Source: Bradyrhizobium ontarionense
GTDB taxonomy: Bacteria; Pseudomonadota; Alphaproteobacteria; Rhizobiales; Xanthobacteraceae
DNA: 64,000 nucleotides
Reading direction: 5' to 3'
Assembly (NCBI RefSeq): GCF_021088345.1
Contig: NZ_CP088156.1
Location: 4,464,001-4,528,000 of the forward strand
Positions within the stretch are counted from its first letter, which is position 1; each line of letters opens with the position of its first letter. Of this stretch, positions 23,246 through 34,187 are shown in pieces. The notes under the pieces are model-generated. The model had not been told where the DNA came from. It ran no database searches and saw only the letters and a list, made by a program, of their open reading frames with translations. Both the position numbers and the translations under genes were made by a program.

Positions 23246-24262
23246 ATGAGCGCAATCGAGGACATCGCATCCCAGGCGCCTGCGGTCGAGGCCGTTCCGA
23301 AACGGGCCATGACGTTGAGTTCAGGCACGAGCCTCGTCGTCGTGCTGCTGCTCCTGATCGTGCCGCTGTTCGTCAAGAACTTCATCATCTTCCAGATGAC
23401 GATGCTGCTGATCTACGGGCTTGCCGTGCTGGCGCTGAACATCCTGACCGGCGGCAGCGGCCAGTTCTCGCTCGGCAACAGCGCGTTCTATGCCGTCGGC
23501 GCCTATACCTCGGCGATCCTGATGGAGCAGTACAACGTCAACTACGCCCTGACCCTGCCGGTCGCGGGCGTCATCTGCTTCGGCTTCGGATTCCTGTTCG
23601 GCCAGCCGGCGCTGCGGCTGTCCGGCGTATACCTCGCACTCGCGACCTTCGCGCTCGCGACCGCGATGCCGCAGATCCTCAAGCTCGGCTTCTTCGAGCC
23701 GTGGACCGGCGGCGTGCAGGGCCTCGTCGTGACCAAGCCCGACGCGCCGTTCGGCCTGCCGATGTCGCAGGACACGTGGCTGTATTACTTCACGCTGGCG
23801 ATCACGATCGCGATCTACATGTTCTCGGTCAACCTGCTGCGCTCGCGCTCGGGCCGGGCCTTCATGGCGATCCGCGACAACGAGATCGCGGCCTCCGCGA
23901 TGGGGATCGACGTCGCAACCTACAAGACGCTGGCGTTCGGCGTCAGCGCCGGCATCACCGGCGTCGCCGGCGGGCTCGGCGCCATCGCGGTGCAGTTCGT
24001 GGCACCCGACAGCTACACGATCGTTCTCGCGATCTCGCTGTTCCTCGGCATGGTCGTCGGCGGCGTCGGCTGGCTGCCCGGCTCCTTCATCGGCTCGGCC
24101 TTCATCATCTTCGTTCCCAATATCGCGGAGGGCATCTCCAAGGGGCTGTCCGGCGCGGTGTTCGGCGTCCTGTTGTTCCTGATCATCTTCCTCGTTCCGC
24201 ACGGCGCGCGGCAGGTGGCGATGGTGGCTCAGCAAGTTCTGGGCAAAGTCCGTAAGAGCTAA
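23246..24262 (+). CDS. livM: Branched-chain-type ABC importer permease LivM
   Basis: Second permease, 338 residues, with a hydrophilic N-terminal stretch of about 28 residues and then about ten hydrophobic segments. The conserved LivM motifs are NILTGGSGQFSLGNSAFYAVGAYT and the loop SGRAFMAIRDNEIAASAMGID. Only two bases separate it from livH; the first binding-protein gene follows after ten bases, so livGFHM and the binding protein are one transcript. Confidence 0.95.
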   Translation: MSAIEDIASQAPAVEAVPKRAMTLSSGTSLVVVLLLLIVPLFVKNFIIFQMTMLLIYGLAVLALNILTGGSGQFSLGNSAFYAVGAYTSAILMEQYNVNYALTLPVAGVICFGFGFLFGQPALRLSGVYLALATFALATAMPQILKLGFFEPWTGGVQGLVVTKPDAPFGLPMSQDTWLYYFTLAITIAIYMFSVNLLRSRSGRAFMAIRDNEIAASAMGIDVATYKTLAFGVSAGITGVAGGLGAIAVQFVAPDSYTIVLAISLFLGMVVGGVGWLPGSFIGSAFIIFVPNIAEGISKGLSGAVFGVLLFLIIFLVPHGARQVAMVAQQVLGKVRKS

Positions 24263-24275
24263 GGAGGAAATCTTG
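24261..24275 (+). promoter_or_regulatory. Strong ribosome-binding site fixing a TTG start
   Basis: AAGGAGGAAATC directly precedes TTG at 24273. The near-perfect Shine-Dalgarno and the signal peptide that follows make TTG the start of the first binding protein. Confidence 0.85.
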
Positions 24276-25499
24276 CTCGTCTCTCAACACCTACGTATCG
24301 CCGCGCTAGCCACGGCGGTGATCGCCCTCACCTCGGGCGGCGCATTCGCCCAGAAGAAATACGACACCGGCGCAACCGATACCGAGATCAAGATCGGCAA
24401 CATCATGCCCTATAGCGGCCCGGCGTCCGCTTACGGGGTGATCGGCAAGACCGAAGAAGCCTACTTCAAAAAGATCAACGCCGAGGGCGGCATCAACGGC
24501 CGCAAGATCACCTTCATCAGCTATGACGATGCGTACTCGCCGCCCAAGGCGGTCGAGCAGGTGCGCAAGCTGGTCGAGAGCGACGAGGTGCTGTTCGTCT
24601 TCAACCCGCTCGGCACGCCGTCGAACTCGGCGATCCAGAAATATCTCAACAGCAAGAAGATCCCGCAGCTGTTCGTGGCCACCGGCGCGACCAAGTGGAA
24701 CGATCCGAAGAACTTCCCCTGGACCATGGGCTGGCAGCCGAGCTACCAGAGCGAGGGGCGCATCTATGCGAAGTACCTGCTCAAGGACAAGCCGGGCGCC
24801 AAGATCGGCGTGCTGTTCCAGAACGACGATTTCGGCAAGGACTATCTGAAAGGCCTCAAGGACGGCCTCGGCGACAAGGCCGCCGCCATGATCGTCATGG
24901 AAGAGAGCTATGAGACGTCCGAGCCCTCGATCGACGGCCACATCGTCAAGCTGAAGGCCTCGGGTGCCGACGTCTTCTTCAGCGTCACGACACCGAAATT
25001 CGCCGCGCAGGCGATCAAGAAGCTCGCCGAGATCGACTGGCACCCGACCCATCTCGTCGTCAACGTCTCGGCGTCGGTCGGCAGCGTGATCAAGCCGGCC
25101 GGCTTCGAGAACGCGCAGGGCATCCTCTCCGCCGCCTATGCGAAGGACGCCGCCGATACCCAGTGGGACAACGACCCCGGCATGAAGAAATTCACCGAGT
25201 TCCTCGCGCAATACTATCCGGACGCCAACAAGCTCGACAGCTCGACCGTGTACGGCTACGGCGCCGCGCAGACACTGGTGAAGGTGCTGCAGATGTGCGG
25301 CGACGACCTGACCCGCGCCAACGTCATGAAGCAGGCCGCGAGCCTGAAGGACTTCACGCCCGACACGCTGCTGCCGGGCGTCAAGATCAGCACCTCGGCG
25401 ACCGACTTCGCCCCCATCGAGCAGCTACAGATGCAGCGCTTCAAGGGCGAGAAGTGGGAGCTGTTCGGCGAGGCCATCAGCGGCGAAATCGAGCAGTAG
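24273..25499 (+). CDS. ABC importer periplasmic binding protein, paralogue 1
   Basis: Type I periplasmic binding protein of 408 residues. A signal peptide covers about residues 1-27 (cleavage near GGAFAQ-KKYDT). The mature part has IKIGNIMPYSGPASAYGVIG, AYSPPKAVEQVRKLVESDEV and the hinge-lobe motif TPKFAAQAIKKLAEIDWHP. Translation starts at TTG with a strong AAGGAGG site. It shares long runs of identity with the proteins at 25837 and 27311. The homologous trio in R. palustris sits beside pim genes and is linked to fatty/dicarboxylic acid binding (recalled literature), which supports a similar ligand here. Confidence 0.93.
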   Translation: MLVSQHLRIAALATAVIALTSGGAFAQKKYDTGATDTEIKIGNIMPYSGPASAYGVIGKTEEAYFKKINAEGGINGRKITFISYDDAYSPPKAVEQVRKLVESDEVLFVFNPLGTPSNSAIQKYLNSKKIPQLFVATGATKWNDPKNFPWTMGWQPSYQSEGRIYAKYLLKDKPGAKIGVLFQNDDFGKDYLKGLKDGLGDKAAAMIVMEESYETSEPSIDGHIVKLKASGADVFFSVTTPKFAAQAIKKLAEIDWHPTHLVVNVSASVGSVIKPAGFENAQGILSAAYAKDAADTQWDNDPGMKKFTEFLAQYYPDANKLDSSTVYGYGAAQTLVKVLQMCGDDLTRANVMKQAASLKDFTPDTLLPGVKISTSATDFAPIEQLQMQRFKGEKWELFGEAISGEIEQ

Positions 25500-25536
25500 A
25501 GCATCGCCGCAGAACGCGGTGCCGACCTCTGCCCTG

Positions 25537-25567
25537 GCCCTTCGCGCAATCGCGCGGAGGGCTTTTT
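25537..25567 (+). terminator. Rho-independent terminator after binding protein 1
   Basis: GC-rich interrupted stem GCCC-tt-CGCGC / GCGCG-ga-GGGC followed by TTTTT. It suggests the first binding protein can be the last cistron of the livGFHM transcript, so the next two paralogues need their own promoters or read-through. Confidence 0.75.
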
Positions 25568-25836
25568 CTTGTCACGCGCTGCCCGCACTTGGACACGGTG
25601 CGCGACCACCGCCCTGGCGACCTCGAGCTGTTCTTGCGCAGCACATACAAGCCGAGATTGTGCGCGCCTCTCGCAGCTGCACATCACGCGATCCCGGTGC
25701 GGAACCGCGAAAACACGGACCGTGCCGCGATGTCGCAACCGCGCCGCACCGGCTCTGCTATAGTTCCCGTCACAACGAGAGCTTCCGCCAAGGAAGCCGG
25801 GACACGTCATCAACAACGACACGGGAGAAACGCACC
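25568..25836. other. Intergenic region before binding protein 2
   Basis: About 270 bases without a supported gene. Short ORFs on both strands have no family features. It presumably contains the promoter of the second binding-protein gene; I see no clear -35/-10 pair or dyad. Confidence 0.5.
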
Positions 25837-27060
25837 ATGATGATCACGCGAAGGGCAGCCCTCGCCACGGCCGCTGCCGCCGTCCTCTCCGCAAGCAGCG
25901 CATTCGCCGCCGACAAGAAATACGACACCGGTGCATCCGACACCGAGATCAAGATCGGCAACATCATGCCCTATAGCGGCCCTGCTTCGGCCTACGGCAT
26001 CATCGGCAAGACGGAGGCGGCCTACTTCAAGAAGATCAACGCCGAGGGCGGCGTCAACGGCCGCAAGATCAACTTCGTCTCTTACGATGACGCCTATTCG
26101 CCGCCGAAGGCCGTCGAACAGGCGCGCAAGCTGGTCGAGAGCGACGAGGTGCTTCTGATCTTCAACTCGCTCGGCACGCCCTCGAACTCGGCGATCCAGA
26201 AATACATGAACGCCAAGAAGGTGCCGCAGCTGTTCGTCGCCACCGGCGCCACCAAGTGGAACGACCCGTCCAATTTCGCCTGGACCATGGGCTGGCAACC
26301 GAGCTACCAGGCGGAGTCGCGGATCTACGCCAAGTATCTGCTGAAGGAGAAGCCCGACGCCAAGATCGCCGTGCTCTACCAGAACGACGACTACGGCAAG
26401 GACTATCTGAAGGGTCTGAAGGACGGCCTCGGCGCGAAAGCTGCGAGCATGATCGTCATGGAAGAAAGTTACGAGACGACCGAGCCCACGATCGACAACC
26501 ACATCGTCAAGCTGAAGTCGACCGGCGCCGACGTGTTCATGGACATCACGACGCCGAAATTCGCGGCGCAGGCGATCAAGAAGTCGGCCGAAATCGAGTG
26601 GAAGGCGCTGCACATTCTCAACAATGTCTCGGCCTCCGTCGGCAGCGTGATCAAGCCCGCGGGCTTTGCCAACGCCCAGGGCATCGTCTCCGCCCATTAC
26701 CTGAAGGATACCACCGACCAGCAATGGGCGAATGATCCGGGCATGAAGGCCTATCTGGAGTTCATGACCAAGGATTTTCCGGAGGGCGACAAGCTGGATA
26801 ACGGCACCGTGGTCGGTTACGGCGTGGCGCAGACGTTGGTGCAGGTGCTCAAGCAATGCGGGGACAATCTGACGCGGGAGAACGTCATGAAGCAGGCCGC
26901 GAGCTTGCGCGACTTCCGCACCGAGGTGTTGCTGCCGGGCATTGCCATCAACACCTCCGCCACCGACTTTGCTCCCGTCAGCCAGCTTCAGCTGATGCGC
27001 TTCACCGGCGAGCGATGGCAGCTGTTCGGCGACGTCGTCTCGGCCGACGTCGGCGGCTGA
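25837..27060 (+). CDS. ABC importer periplasmic binding protein, paralogue 2
   Basis: A 407-residue type I binding protein with an N-terminal MMITRRAALATAAAAV signal (twin-arginine-like RR, cleavage near SAFAA-DKKYD). It shares with paralogue 1 the DKKYDTGASDTEIKIGNIMP start of the mature domain, KAVEQARKLVESDEV and TTPKFAAQAIKKSAEI. The start ATG at 25837 follows ACGGGAGAAACGC; the ORF continues upstream but only through intergenic DNA. The downstream gap carries a perfect 12-base hairpin at 27084-27110. Confidence 0.93.
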   Translation: MMITRRAALATAAAAVLSASSAFAADKKYDTGASDTEIKIGNIMPYSGPASAYGIIGKTEAAYFKKINAEGGVNGRKINFVSYDDAYSPPKAVEQARKLVESDEVLLIFNSLGTPSNSAIQKYMNAKKVPQLFVATGATKWNDPSNFAWTMGWQPSYQAESRIYAKYLLKEKPDAKIAVLYQNDDYGKDYLKGLKDGLGAKAASMIVMEESYETTEPTIDNHIVKLKSTGADVFMDITTPKFAAQAIKKSAEIEWKALHILNNVSASVGSVIKPAGFANAQGIVSAHYLKDTTDQQWANDPGMKAYLEFMTKDFPEGDKLDNGTVVGYGVAQTLVQVLKQCGDNLTRENVMKQAASLRDFRTEVLLPGIAINTSATDFAPVSQLQLMRFTGERWQLFGDVVSADVGG

Positions 27061-27083
27061 CGGGTCAGACCAAATGAGCAGGG

Positions 27084-27110
27084 CCTCCTGCGGCGTCGCG
27101 CCGCAGGAGG
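27084..27110 (+). terminator. Perfect hairpin after binding protein 2
   Basis: CCTCCTGCGGCG-TCG-CGCCGCAGGAGG, a 12-base-pair stem with a three-base loop, 23 bases after the stop codon. There is no T-run, so it may be a weak terminator or an mRNA-stabilising hairpin. Confidence 0.6.
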
Positions 27111-27310
27111 CAGCCTCTACTAGGCATCCCTGCTGTCTTGCCCAGCATTCCTCAAGCTAGGAGTTCATAGAACGGCGGTCATGCATCGGCGGCGGTTACG
27201 TGCCGCGCGCTGCCGCGCTATGGGGATCATCCGGAGTGAAACGAGTCGCCCGCGCCGCGGGCGGATCCAACAACAAGGCCAACGTCGAAGGCCAAAGGAG
27301 CCCCATCACC

Positions 27311-28534
27311 ATGACCACCGCCCTCACCCGCCGCGCCGTTTCGAGTCTGCTCGGCCTGACACTCGTCGGCGTCGCCGCCGGCAGCGCAATCGCCGACAAG
27401 AAGTACGACACCGGCGCCAGCGATACCGAGATCAGGATCGGGAACATCGTGCCCTACAGCGGTCCGGCCTCGGCCTATGGCTCGGTCGGAAAGGCGATGA
27501 CGGCCGTGTTCAAGAAGGTCAACGACGACGGCGGCATCAACGGCCGCAAGATCAATTTCATCTCCTACGACGACGCCTACTCGCCGCCGAAGACCGTCGA
27601 ACAGGCGCGCAAGCTGGTCGAGAGCGACGAGGTGCTGTTCCTGTTCGGCGTGCTCGGCACCGCGCCCAACACCGCGATCCAGAAATATCTCAATTCCAAG
27701 AAGGTGCCGCAGCTGTTCGTCGCGACCGGCGCCACCAAGTGGAATGAGCCTAAGACTTTTCCCTGGACCATGGGTTGGTTGCCGAGCTACCAGTCCGAGG
27801 CGCGCATCTACGCGAAGTATCTCACGGCCCAGCAGCCGACCGGCAAGATAGCGGTGCTGTACCAGAACGACGATATGGGCAAGGACTATCTGAAGGGCCT
27901 GAAGGACGGCCTCGGCGACACATCGCGGCTGGTGCTGGAGGAAAGCTACGAGATCGCCGAGCCGACGGTGGAATCGCACATCGTCAAGATGAAGTCGGCC
28001 AACCCCGACATCGTCGTGCTGTTCACGACGCCGAAATCAGGCGCACAGGCGATCAAGAAGCTTGGTGAGATGAGCTGGAAGCCGCTCACCATCATCTCCA
28101 ATGTCAGTGCCTCGACCGCGGCCGTGATGCGGCCGGCCGGCGTCGAGAACTCGCAAGGCGTGATCTCGGCCGCCTACGCCAAGGATGCCTCCGATCCGCA
28201 ATGGGCCAACGATCCCGGTCTCGGCGCGTTCAGGGAGCTGCTCGCCAAGTATCTGCCGGAGATCAATCCCGTGGATTCGTCGGCGCTGACCGGCTACAAC
28301 ATCGCCACCACGATGGTCGAGGTGCTGAAGCGATGCGGCGACGAACTGACCCGCGCCAATGTCATGAAGCAGGCCGCGAGTCTGCGGCAGTTTCCGCAAG
28401 GCGGGCTGCTGCCCGGCATCACGCTGACCACGGGTCCCGAGGATTTCCAGCCGATCGAACAGCTGCAGCTGATGCAGTTCAAGGGCGAACGCTGGCAGCT
28501 GTTCGGCGAGGTCATGAACGGCGAGCCCAAGTGA
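27311..28534 (+). CDS. ABC importer periplasmic binding protein, paralogue 3
   Basis: Third 407-residue paralogue. Signal peptide MTTALTRRAVSSLLGLTLVG with cleavage near GSAIA-DKKYD; mature start DKKYDTGASDTEIRIGNIVP. It differs more than the other two: the lobe-hinge region reads FTTPKSGAQAIKKLGEMSW, and one short segment after GLGDTSRLVLEESYE is shorter. AAAGGAG lies 12 bases before the ATG at 27311. The divergence suggests a shifted ligand range within the trio. Confidence 0.92.
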   Translation: MTTALTRRAVSSLLGLTLVGVAAGSAIADKKYDTGASDTEIRIGNIVPYSGPASAYGSVGKAMTAVFKKVNDDGGINGRKINFISYDDAYSPPKTVEQARKLVESDEVLFLFGVLGTAPNTAIQKYLNSKKVPQLFVATGATKWNEPKTFPWTMGWLPSYQSEARIYAKYLTAQQPTGKIAVLYQNDDMGKDYLKGLKDGLGDTSRLVLEESYEIAEPTVESHIVKMKSANPDIVVLFTTPKSGAQAIKKLGEMSWKPLTIISNVSASTAAVMRPAGVENSQGVISAAYAKDASDPQWANDPGLGAFRELLAKYLPEINPVDSSALTGYNIATTMVEVLKRCGDELTRANVMKQAASLRQFPQGGLLPGITLTTGPEDFQPIEQLQLMQFKGERWQLFGEVMNGEPK

Positions 28535-28559
28535 CTCCTGCACGCGCGGGCGGCGCCGC

Positions 28560-29840
28560 ATGACCGGCCGCCGTCCGCTGTTGCGCGCGATCTTCGACGC
28601 CGCGGTCGCCGCGGCCCATCCCGACGTGGTGCTGCCGGCGCATCTGCCTGCCGCACCGCAGGGGCGGATCATCTGCCTCGCTGCGGGCAAGGGCGCGGCT
28701 GCCATGGCGGCAGCCGCCGAGCGGCATTACCTGGACACGCTCGGGTTCGATCCGGCGAAGCTGACCGGCATTGCAACCACCCGGCACGGCCACGGCGTAC
28801 CGACCCGCTGCGTCAAGGTCATCGAAGCCGGCCATCCGATGCCGGACGAGGCCGGGCTCAAAGCGGCGGACGACACGTTGCAGCTGGCCGCGACGGCTGA
28901 AGCCGACGACCTGATGCTGGTGCTGATCTCCGGCGGTGGCTCTGCCAACTGGGTCGCGCCTGCCAATGGCGTGAGCTTCACGCAGAAGCAGCAGCTGACC
29001 CGAGCGCTGCTGCGCTCAGGCGCACCGATCGGCGAAATGAACACGGTCCGAAAGCATCTGTCGCGCATCAAGGGTGGTCGCCTGGCGCGTGCCGGGCAGA
29101 AAGCGGAAATCGTCACGCTCGCCATTTCGGACGTGCCGCACGACGATCCCTCCGCCATCGCGTCGGGGCCCACCGTGCCGGACCCCACCACGCTCGCCGA
29201 TGCCCGCGCCATCGTCGCCAAATACCGGCTCGACGTCGACCCGGCGGTCACCCGGGCGCTCGAGAATGCGGCCAATGAGAGCTGCAAGCCGGGCGATGCG
29301 GCCTTCGCCCGCGCCTCGTTCGAGCTGATCGCGCGCCCCGCCAGCTCCCTCGAAGCCGCCGTCGCCAGCGTCAAGGCCGCGGGCTACGACGTGCTCGATC
29401 TCGGCGCCGACCTCGAAGGCGAGGCGCGCGAGGTTGCCGCCGACCACGCCAAGCTGGCGCGTGAGGCCCGTGCGCTCGGCCGTCGCATGGCGATCCTGTC
29501 CGGCGGCGAGCTGACGGTCACCGTGCGCGGCCAGGGCCGCGGCGGGCCGAACCAGGAATATGCGCTTGCCCTCGCCGACCTCCTGAAGGACATGGACGGC
29601 GTCGCGGCGCTCGCCGGCGACACTGACGGCGCCGACGGCGGCGGCGGCAGCGCCTCCGATCCGGCCGGCGCGCTGGTCGATGCCGAGGTCATCGCGGCGA
29701 TGCGCGCGCAGAGGCTGGATCCGCAGGCCTATCTCGCCAACAACGACGCCACGGCGTTCTTCGCCGCGACCGGCGGCCTGCTGCAGACGGGACCGACGCT
29801 CACCAACGTCAACGATGTCAGGGTGATCCTGGTGGATTGA
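28560..29840 (+). CDS. Glycerate 2-kinase (MOFRL family, GckA/TtuD type)
   Basis: Phosphorylates D-glycerate to 2-phosphoglycerate. The 426-residue protein has the N-terminal glycerate-kinase-2 domain (LAAGKGAAAMAAAAE; LVLISGGGSANWVAP; NTVRKHLSRIKGGRLA) and the C-terminal MOFRL domain (SGGELTVTVRGQGRGGPNQE; GDTDGADGGGGSASD). Older annotations call this family hydroxypyruvate reductase. The ATG at 28560 lies 25 bases after binding protein 3, so it may be at the tail of that transcript, though its function is not obviously linked to the importer. Confidence 0.93.
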   Translation: MTGRRPLLRAIFDAAVAAAHPDVVLPAHLPAAPQGRIICLAAGKGAAAMAAAAERHYLDTLGFDPAKLTGIATTRHGHGVPTRCVKVIEAGHPMPDEAGLKAADDTLQLAATAEADDLMLVLISGGGSANWVAPANGVSFTQKQQLTRALLRSGAPIGEMNTVRKHLSRIKGGRLARAGQKAEIVTLAISDVPHDDPSAIASGPTVPDPTTLADARAIVAKYRLDVDPAVTRALENAANESCKPGDAAFARASFELIARPASSLEAAVASVKAAGYDVLDLGADLEGEAREVAADHAKLAREARALGRRMAILSGGELTVTVRGQGRGGPNQEYALALADLLKDMDGVAALAGDTDGADGGGGSASDPAGALVDAEVIAAMRAQRLDPQAYLANNDATAFFAATGGLLQTGPTLTNVNDVRVILVD

Positions 29841-29875
29841 TCTCTGGCGTCACTCGGGGTTGACGACAGCGCGCT

Positions 29876-30388
29876 TCAAAACTCCTCCGCGACCCTGGTG
29901 AGCATCGCGAGCAGGGCGTCCCGCCCGGCCGGGCCGAGCAGCTCGTTCAACCGCGCTTCGTGCTTGGAGACGACCAGCTTCTTGGCCCGGGCGAGCACGG
30001 CACGCCCCTTTTCGGTCAGCATCAGGATGTGGGAGCGTCGGTCATTGGCCGAGCGCACCCGGGTGCAGAGGTCGCGGCTCTCCAGGCTGTCCAGCAGCGA
30101 GACGAAGTTGGGCCGGAGGATGCCGAGCGTGTTGGCGATCTCGGTCTGGTTCCGGCCCGGATTGCCATCGAGCAGCAGCAGCACCGAGAACTGCGCCGGG
30201 GTCAGCTGCAACGGTGCGACGCAACGCAGGAAGTCCTCGAACACCTTCAGCTGCGCCCGTTTCAACACATAGCCGAGCAGATCGGAGAGTTCGCCGAGCT
30301 GGACCGCTTGCGTCTCGTCCGCGGCTACGGCAGCTTCCCGGCGGCTTTCTCTCTGGGCCTTACCGACGGGCTTGGTGCTATCGGCCAT
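29876..30388 (-). CDS. couR: MarR-family regulator, CouR-like
   Basis: A 170-residue winged-helix regulator with LQLTPAQFSVLLLLDGNPG, the recognition segment TEIANTLGILRPNFVSLLDSLE and the wing RVRSANDRRSHILMLTEKGRAVL. The start is ATG at 30388, or GTG at 30391 directly before it. It is divergent from a liv-type importer operon, with an inverted repeat TTAT-N5-ATAA in between that recurs at two other promoters of this block. In R. palustris CouR is a MarR repressor that responds to p-coumaroyl-CoA (established); the symbol here rests on synteny, not on alignment. Confidence 0.75.
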   Translation of the reverse strand: MADSTKPVGKAQRESRREAAVAADETQAVQLGELSDLLGYVLKRAQLKVFEDFLRCVAPLQLTPAQFSVLLLLDGNPGRNQTEIANTLGILRPNFVSLLDSLESRDLCTRVRSANDRRSHILMLTEKGRAVLARAKKLVVSKHEARLNELLGPAGRDALLAMLTRVAEEF

Positions 30389-30462
30389 CACAATCTGCCC
30401 AATTCATCGCCCGCGCTTCCATCCCTGGTCTCGAAAGCCGCAGCCGGAACAGCGGCCTTGAG

Positions 30463-30492
30463 ATTATATTCGATAATTGTTATCCACTATAC
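30463..30492. promoter_or_regulatory. Candidate MarR (CouR) operators at the couR-livH divergent promoter
   Basis: ATTAT-ATTCG-ATAAT at 30463-30477 matches TTAT-N5-ATAA. It is followed 16 bases on by TTAT-CCACT-ATAC (30480-30492), a one-mismatch second copy. An overlapping dyad GATAA-TTG-TTATC spans 30472-30484. The sites lie about 75 bases before couR and about 110 before the permease start. Identical TTAT-N5-ATAA boxes sit at 46397-46411 and 51475-51489. Confidence 0.65.
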
Positions 30493-30584
30493 CAAACACG
30501 GGCAGCCCAATTCAACTGCCCCGACCAGCGGATGGCGCAGGGCGCCGCCCGCGTCCGGTCACCATGGAGGGGGAGCGTCCGGTC

Positions 30585-31625
30585 TTGAACACAACGATCT
30601 TGCTGTTCCTGTTGCAGGACGGCATTACCAACGGCGCGATCTATGCGCTGCTCGGGCTGGCGCTCGTGCTCGTGTTCGCCGTCACCCGGGTGATCCTGAT
30701 CCCGCAGGGCGAATTCGTCACCTATGGCGCCCTCACCTATGCCTCGCTCGCCGCCGGCCGCATGCCGGGGACCGCGAAGCTTGCCGTCGTGATCGGCCTG
30801 GTGGCCTTTGCCTTCGATCTCTACGCCATGCGCAAGACGCTGCATGCATCGCGCATGCTTCGCGCCTTCGGCCTCAACGTCGTCTTCCCGGTGGCCGTGC
30901 TCCTGGCCAGCATGTGGGCCGCAGACCAGCGCGTGCCGGCCGGCGTCAGCCTGGTGCTGTCGCTGCTGATCGTCGCCAGCATCGGCCTATCGTTGTATCG
31001 GATCGTGTTCCAGCCGCTTGCCCACACCTCGGTGCTGGTGCTGCTGATCGCCTCAGTCGGCGTTCATCTGGCACTGCAAGGCCTCGGTCTCCTGTTCTTC
31101 GGCGCCGAGGGCCAGCGCGGCCCGACGCTGCTCAATGCCACGGCGACGCTCGGCTCGCTGCGCTTCACCGGGCAGGGCATGGCCGTCTACGGCATCACCA
31201 TCGCCTTCATCGTCGGCCTCTGGCTGTTCTTCGGCCTGACCCTTTACGGCAAGGCGCTGCGCGCCACGGCCGTCAACCGGCTCGGCGCCCGCCTCGTCGG
31301 CATCCGCACTACGCTCTCGGGCCAGATCGCGTTCCTGCTGGCCTCCACGATCGGCGCGCTCTCGGGCATCCTGATCGTCCCGATCACGACGCTCTATTAC
31401 GACACCGGCTTCCTGATCGGCCTGAAGGGCTTCATCGCCGCGATCATCGGCGGTCTGATCAGCTATCCCCTGACCGCCGTTGCCGCGCTCGTCGTCGGCA
31501 TCGTCGAGGCGTTCTCCTCGTTCTACGCCTCGAACTTCAAGGAAGTGATCGTCTTCACGCTGCTGATCCCGGTCCTGTTGTTGCGTTCGCTCGCTGCGCC
31601 CGCGGTCGAAGAAGAGAAGGATTGA
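30585..31625 (+). CDS. Branched-chain-type ABC importer permease LivH (second system)
   Basis: A 346-residue inner-membrane permease, longer than the LivH at 22365. The N-terminal helix GITNGAIYALLGLALVLVFA and motif ILIPQGEFVTYGAL replace the usual NFAQGE segment. The C-terminal half has the loop RATAVNRLGARLVGIRTTLSG and FLIGLKGFIAAIIGGLISYP. I chose TTG at 30585 because GGAGGGGGAGC lies about ten bases before it; ATG at 30564 would add seven residues and overlap that site. First gene of the importer operon divergent from couR. Confidence 0.88.
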   Translation: MNTTILLFLLQDGITNGAIYALLGLALVLVFAVTRVILIPQGEFVTYGALTYASLAAGRMPGTAKLAVVIGLVAFAFDLYAMRKTLHASRMLRAFGLNVVFPVAVLLASMWAADQRVPAGVSLVLSLLIVASIGLSLYRIVFQPLAHTSVLVLLIASVGVHLALQGLGLLFFGAEGQRGPTLLNATATLGSLRFTGQGMAVYGITIAFIVGLWLFFGLTLYGKALRATAVNRLGARLVGIRTTLSGQIAFLLASTIGALSGILIVPITTLYYDTGFLIGLKGFIAAIIGGLISYPLTAVAALVVGIVEAFSSFYASNFKEVIVFTLLIPVLLLRSLAAPAVEEEKD

Positions 31626-31628
31626 TCC

Positions 31629-34135
<2,507 letters not shown>

Positions 34136-34187
34136 CGACCTGCCGCCCCGGTCGGCTGCTTCCAGACGACCCCGGCCTTTCACACCA

